Below, piece by piece: positions 14,137 to 15,731 of a stretch of DNA of 15,731 nt. Source of the DNA: an uncultured Anaerovibrio sp. (GTDB lineage: Bacteria; Bacillota; Negativicutes; Selenomonadales; Selenomonadaceae). Both the position numbers and the translations under genes were made by a program. The notes below the pieces were generated by a model, which was not told where the DNA came from, made no database searches, and saw only the letters and a list, made by a program, of their open reading frames with translations. Position 1 is the stretch's first letter. Every line of letters begins with the position of its first letter. The stretch is from positions 1 to 15,731 of the forward strand of contig CAAGDY010000008.1 of NCBI GenBank assembly GCA_900768695.1. Direction: 5' to 3'.

Positions 14137-14445
14137 AATAGCCTTTGTTTTTATGTCAGGGAAATTTGGGTAGCTTTTTGGCAAATTGCTATGAGGTTTT
14201 GACTTGAACAGATTTTATTTTGATAAAATGTTGGCAGGACAGGAAAATTTTTTGAGAAATTTTACAAAAAATTTTTCTTTGGGGCAGGTTTACAGTTTTT
14301 TGCATATTTTGCTTTTTTGGATGGATTTTGTAAAATTGTAACATAATGTCCGTTACTGATGGAAAGAAGGTAAAATACTATGTACATCAATAATAATATG
14401 ATACACCAGGTAGCGTGTACAAGTAAAAACCTTATTTGGCAGGGG
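14137..14445. other. AT-rich upstream region of the str operon
   Basis: This gap is strongly A/T-rich, with long T- and A-tracts at 14240-14320 of the kind that can bend DNA or act as an UP-like element. A weak promoter-like pair, TTGACT (14199-14204) and GATAAA (14222-14227), is separated by 17 bp. A 39-codon reading frame starts at ATG 14380 after GAAAGAAGG and ends at 14499, but it overlaps the main promoter and is not called as a gene. Confidence 0.4.
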
Positions 14446-14474
14446 TTGACAAAGGTTTTTAGGGGTGTTATTAT
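14446..14474 (+). promoter_or_regulatory. Promoter of the str ribosomal operon
   Basis: A perfect TTGACA (14446-14451), 17 bp, then TATTAT (14469-14474), about 50 bases before the first gene of the operon. A 9-bp inverted repeat, AAAAACCTT (14425-14433) with AAGGTTTTT (14452-14460), flanks the -35 box. Confidence 0.8.
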
Positions 14475-14522
14475 ACTAATGCGCCTAAGGTATGGGTAAT
14501 TTCAGGCGAAGGAGTGAAGGAC

Positions 14523-14768
14523 ATGACACTGGAGAGATTAAAGAAGGCGGAGCGGGTTATCGGTATCAAGCAGGTAACCAAAGCCATCAATAAGGACCAG
14601 GCGTTGTGTGTGTTCCTTGGCACTGATGCAGATGGCAGGGTGGTAGACCCTATCAGGAGCCTCTGCCATGAGAAGACCATACCGGTGGAGGCAGCATATA
14701 CCATGGGGGAGCTGGGCAAGGCCTGCTCCATAGAGGTGGGGGCTGCCGCGGTGGCAATCCTCAGGTAA
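14523..14768 (+). CDS. L7Ae-like ribosomal/kink-turn-binding protein (YbxF type)
   Basis: An 81-residue protein of the L7Ae/L30e/YbxF family, which binds kink-turn RNA; in Bacillus the homologue lies between rpoC and rpsL. Visible features are LKKAERVIGIKQVTKAI at the N terminus, CVFLGTDADGRVV, IRSLCHEKTIPVEA and GELGKACSIEVGAAAVAIL, the usual order of the family's RNA-binding helix and core. ATG 14523 is used, eight bases after GAAGGAG (14508-14514); GTG 14514 overlaps that site. It is the first gene of the str operon here, followed by rpsL after 94 bp. No rpoC lies upstream; transketolase does. Confidence 0.9.
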   Translation: MTLERLKKAERVIGIKQVTKAINKDQALCVFLGTDADGRVVDPIRSLCHEKTIPVEAAYTMGELGKACSIEVGAAAVAILR

Positions 14769-14791
14769 AGGGGATTGCAGTGTTTTTCGTT

Positions 14792-14820
14792 AAAAGCCTG
14801 TCGGCACTGCCGCGGGTTTT
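14792..14820 (+). promoter_or_regulatory. Hairpin between the L7Ae-like gene and rpsL
   Basis: CGGC-ACT-GCCG forms a 4-bp inner hairpin, and flanking AAAA and TTTT with G-U-rich pairing can extend it (14792-14820). It could be a leaky terminator or leader element that adjusts ribosomal-protein output, or RNA processing structure. The pairing is imperfect. Confidence 0.3.
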
Positions 14821-14862
14821 AATAAATACTAAATACTCATTTTGAAGGAAGGAGGTGCATGT

Positions 14863-15243
14863 ATGCCTACAATTAACCAGTTAGTTCGCAAGAGCAGAGA
14901 GAGCATGCAGGAGAAATCCACAGCACCGGCATTAAAGAATTGCCCACAGAAACGTGGCGTTTGCACAAGAGTTTATACCACAACTCCTAAGAAGCCAAAC
15001 TCCGCACTCCGTAAGGTTGCCCGTGTTCGTTTGACTAATAGCATTGAAGTAACCGCATATATCCCTGGCATTGGCCATAATCTTCAGGAACATAGCGTAG
15101 TTCTCATCAGAGGCGGACGTGTAAAGGATTTACCAGGTGTGCGTTATCACATCATCCGTGGTTCCCTGGATACCGCAGGTGTTCAGGACCGCAAGCAGGG
15201 TAGGTCCAAGTACGGTGCTAAGCGCGCTAAGCAGAAGAAATAA
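14863..15243 (+). CDS. rpsL: 30S ribosomal protein S12
   Basis: S12, 126 residues, sits at the decoding centre of the small subunit. Sequence PTINQLVRKSR, CPQKRGVCTRVYTTTPKKPN, EHSVVLIRGGRVKDLPGVRY and RSKYGAKR match the family throughout. Lys43 and Lys88 (counting Met), positions where streptomycin-resistance changes fall, are the wild-type lysines. Asp89, the site of methylthiolation in E. coli, is present in VKDLPG. ATG 14863 follows AAGGAGGTG at seven-base spacing; the in-frame upstream codon at 14842 lies before the ribosome site and is rejected. rpsG follows after 42 bp. Confidence 0.98.
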   Translation: MPTINQLVRKSRESMQEKSTAPALKNCPQKRGVCTRVYTTTPKKPNSALRKVARVRLTNSIEVTAYIPGIGHNLQEHSVVLIRGGRVKDLPGVRYHIIRGSLDTAGVQDRKQGRSKYGAKRAKQKK

Positions 15244-15285
15244 TTCTGCATAAAGACTGAAAGATTATGGAAGGAGGCAAAATAG

Positions 15286-15731
15286 ATGCCAAGAAAAGGT
15301 TCTGTACCTAAGCGTGACGTTTTACCGGATCCGGTTTATCACTCCAAGATCGTCACCAAGTTCATCAACAAGGTAATGCTTTCTGGTAAGAAGGGCGTTG
15401 CTGAGCGAGTTGTATATGATGCATTCGATATTATCCGTGCAAAGACTGGCAAGGATCCTCTTGAGGTTTTTGAAACTGCACTGAAGAATGTTATGCCTGT
15501 ACTGGAGGTTCGTGCCCGCCGCGTAGGTGGTGCCAACTACCAGGTACCTGTTGAGGTTCGCCCTGACCGCCGCATGACTCTGGGCATCCGCTGGATCGTA
15601 AACTACGCAAGGCTGCGTGGCGAGAAGACCATGGATGAGAGACTGTCCGGCGAGCTGATGGATGCCGCTAACAACACCGGCGCAGCTATCAAGAAGAAGG
15701 AAGATACTCACAAGATGGCTGAGGCCAACAA
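15286..15731 (+). CDS. rpsG: 30S ribosomal protein S7 (partial, cut by window end)
   Basis: The first 148 codons of S7, a primary 16S rRNA-binding protein of the small-subunit head. It starts MPRKGSVPKRDVLPDP at ATG 15286, eight bases after AAGGAGG (15271-15277), and has the family's central VRARRVGGANYQVPVEV and near-C-terminal DTHKMAEAN. S7 is usually about 156 residues, so only a few residues are missing at the right edge. In a normal str operon fusA and tuf would follow. Confidence 0.97.
   Translation, partial: MPRKGSVPKRDVLPDPVYHSKIVTKFINKVMLSGKKGVAERVVYDAFDIIRAKTGKDPLEVFETALKNVMPVLEVRARRVGGANYQVPVEVRPDRRMTLGIRWIVNYARLRGEKTMDERLSGELMDAANNTGAAIKKKEDTHKMAEAN

Noticed and set aside
1..15731. 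CRISPR arrays, tRNA/rRNA genes, insertion sequences, toxin-antitoxin or phage-defence genes
   Set aside because: No regularly spaced repeats, no tRNA-like cloverleaf, no transposase or known defence motifs were seen in any part.

Overview
The window carries 16 protein genes, two of them cut by the window edges, from what looks like a chromosomal core region of an anaerobic Firmicute-type bacterium. My best guess is the Negativicutes (Selenomonas/Megamonas-like). That rests on strong AGGAGG ribosome sites, sigma-A promoters with 17-bp spacing, U-tailed terminators, an L7Ae-like gene ahead of rpsL (a Firmicute arrangement), AroH-type chorismate mutase and a SEC-C methionine aminopeptidase. No rRNA, tRNA, CRISPR array, insertion sequence or phage gene was seen.

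Layout. Positions 1-63 are the end of a probable glyA. Positions 64-474 hold a promoter and a leader RNA with an intrinsic terminator, overlapped by a small hairpin in the style of ANTAR antitermination sites; this leader feeds an ammonium transporter with a PII signalling domain fused to its C terminus (475-2286). A structured RNA-like tract and a terminator follow, then uvrB (2883-4979). Next is a DUF134 / NifX-like fusion with a His/Cys tail (5056-5850), ending in a 19-bp terminator that also faces a convergent minus-strand pair: a NodB-family polysaccharide deacetylase (7280-6435) and a small membrane-anchored protein (6404-6003). Then on the plus strand come an unrecognised 120-aa protein, a small DUF4405 membrane protein, a methionine aminopeptidase with an N-terminal SEC-C zinc motif, an ABC1/UbiB-family atypical kinase tightly coupled to an AroH chorismate mutase, ridA, and transketolase. 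After a terminator and a 390-bp AT-rich gap, the str operon begins: L7Ae-like protein, rpsL, rpsG (cut at the right edge).

How the genes relate. Most are independent housekeeping units with their own promoter and terminator. Convincing multi-gene units are the deacetylase plus small membrane protein, ubiB-like plus aroH (1-bp gap), possibly ridA plus tkt, and the str operon. The most interesting points are the Amt-PII fusion under a probable terminator/antiterminator switch, the DUF134-NifX fusion that still keeps a good internal start for its second domain, and a chorismate mutase whose catalytic glutamate position is Gln while the nearby Cys75 position is Asp. No wholly new multi-gene system was evident.
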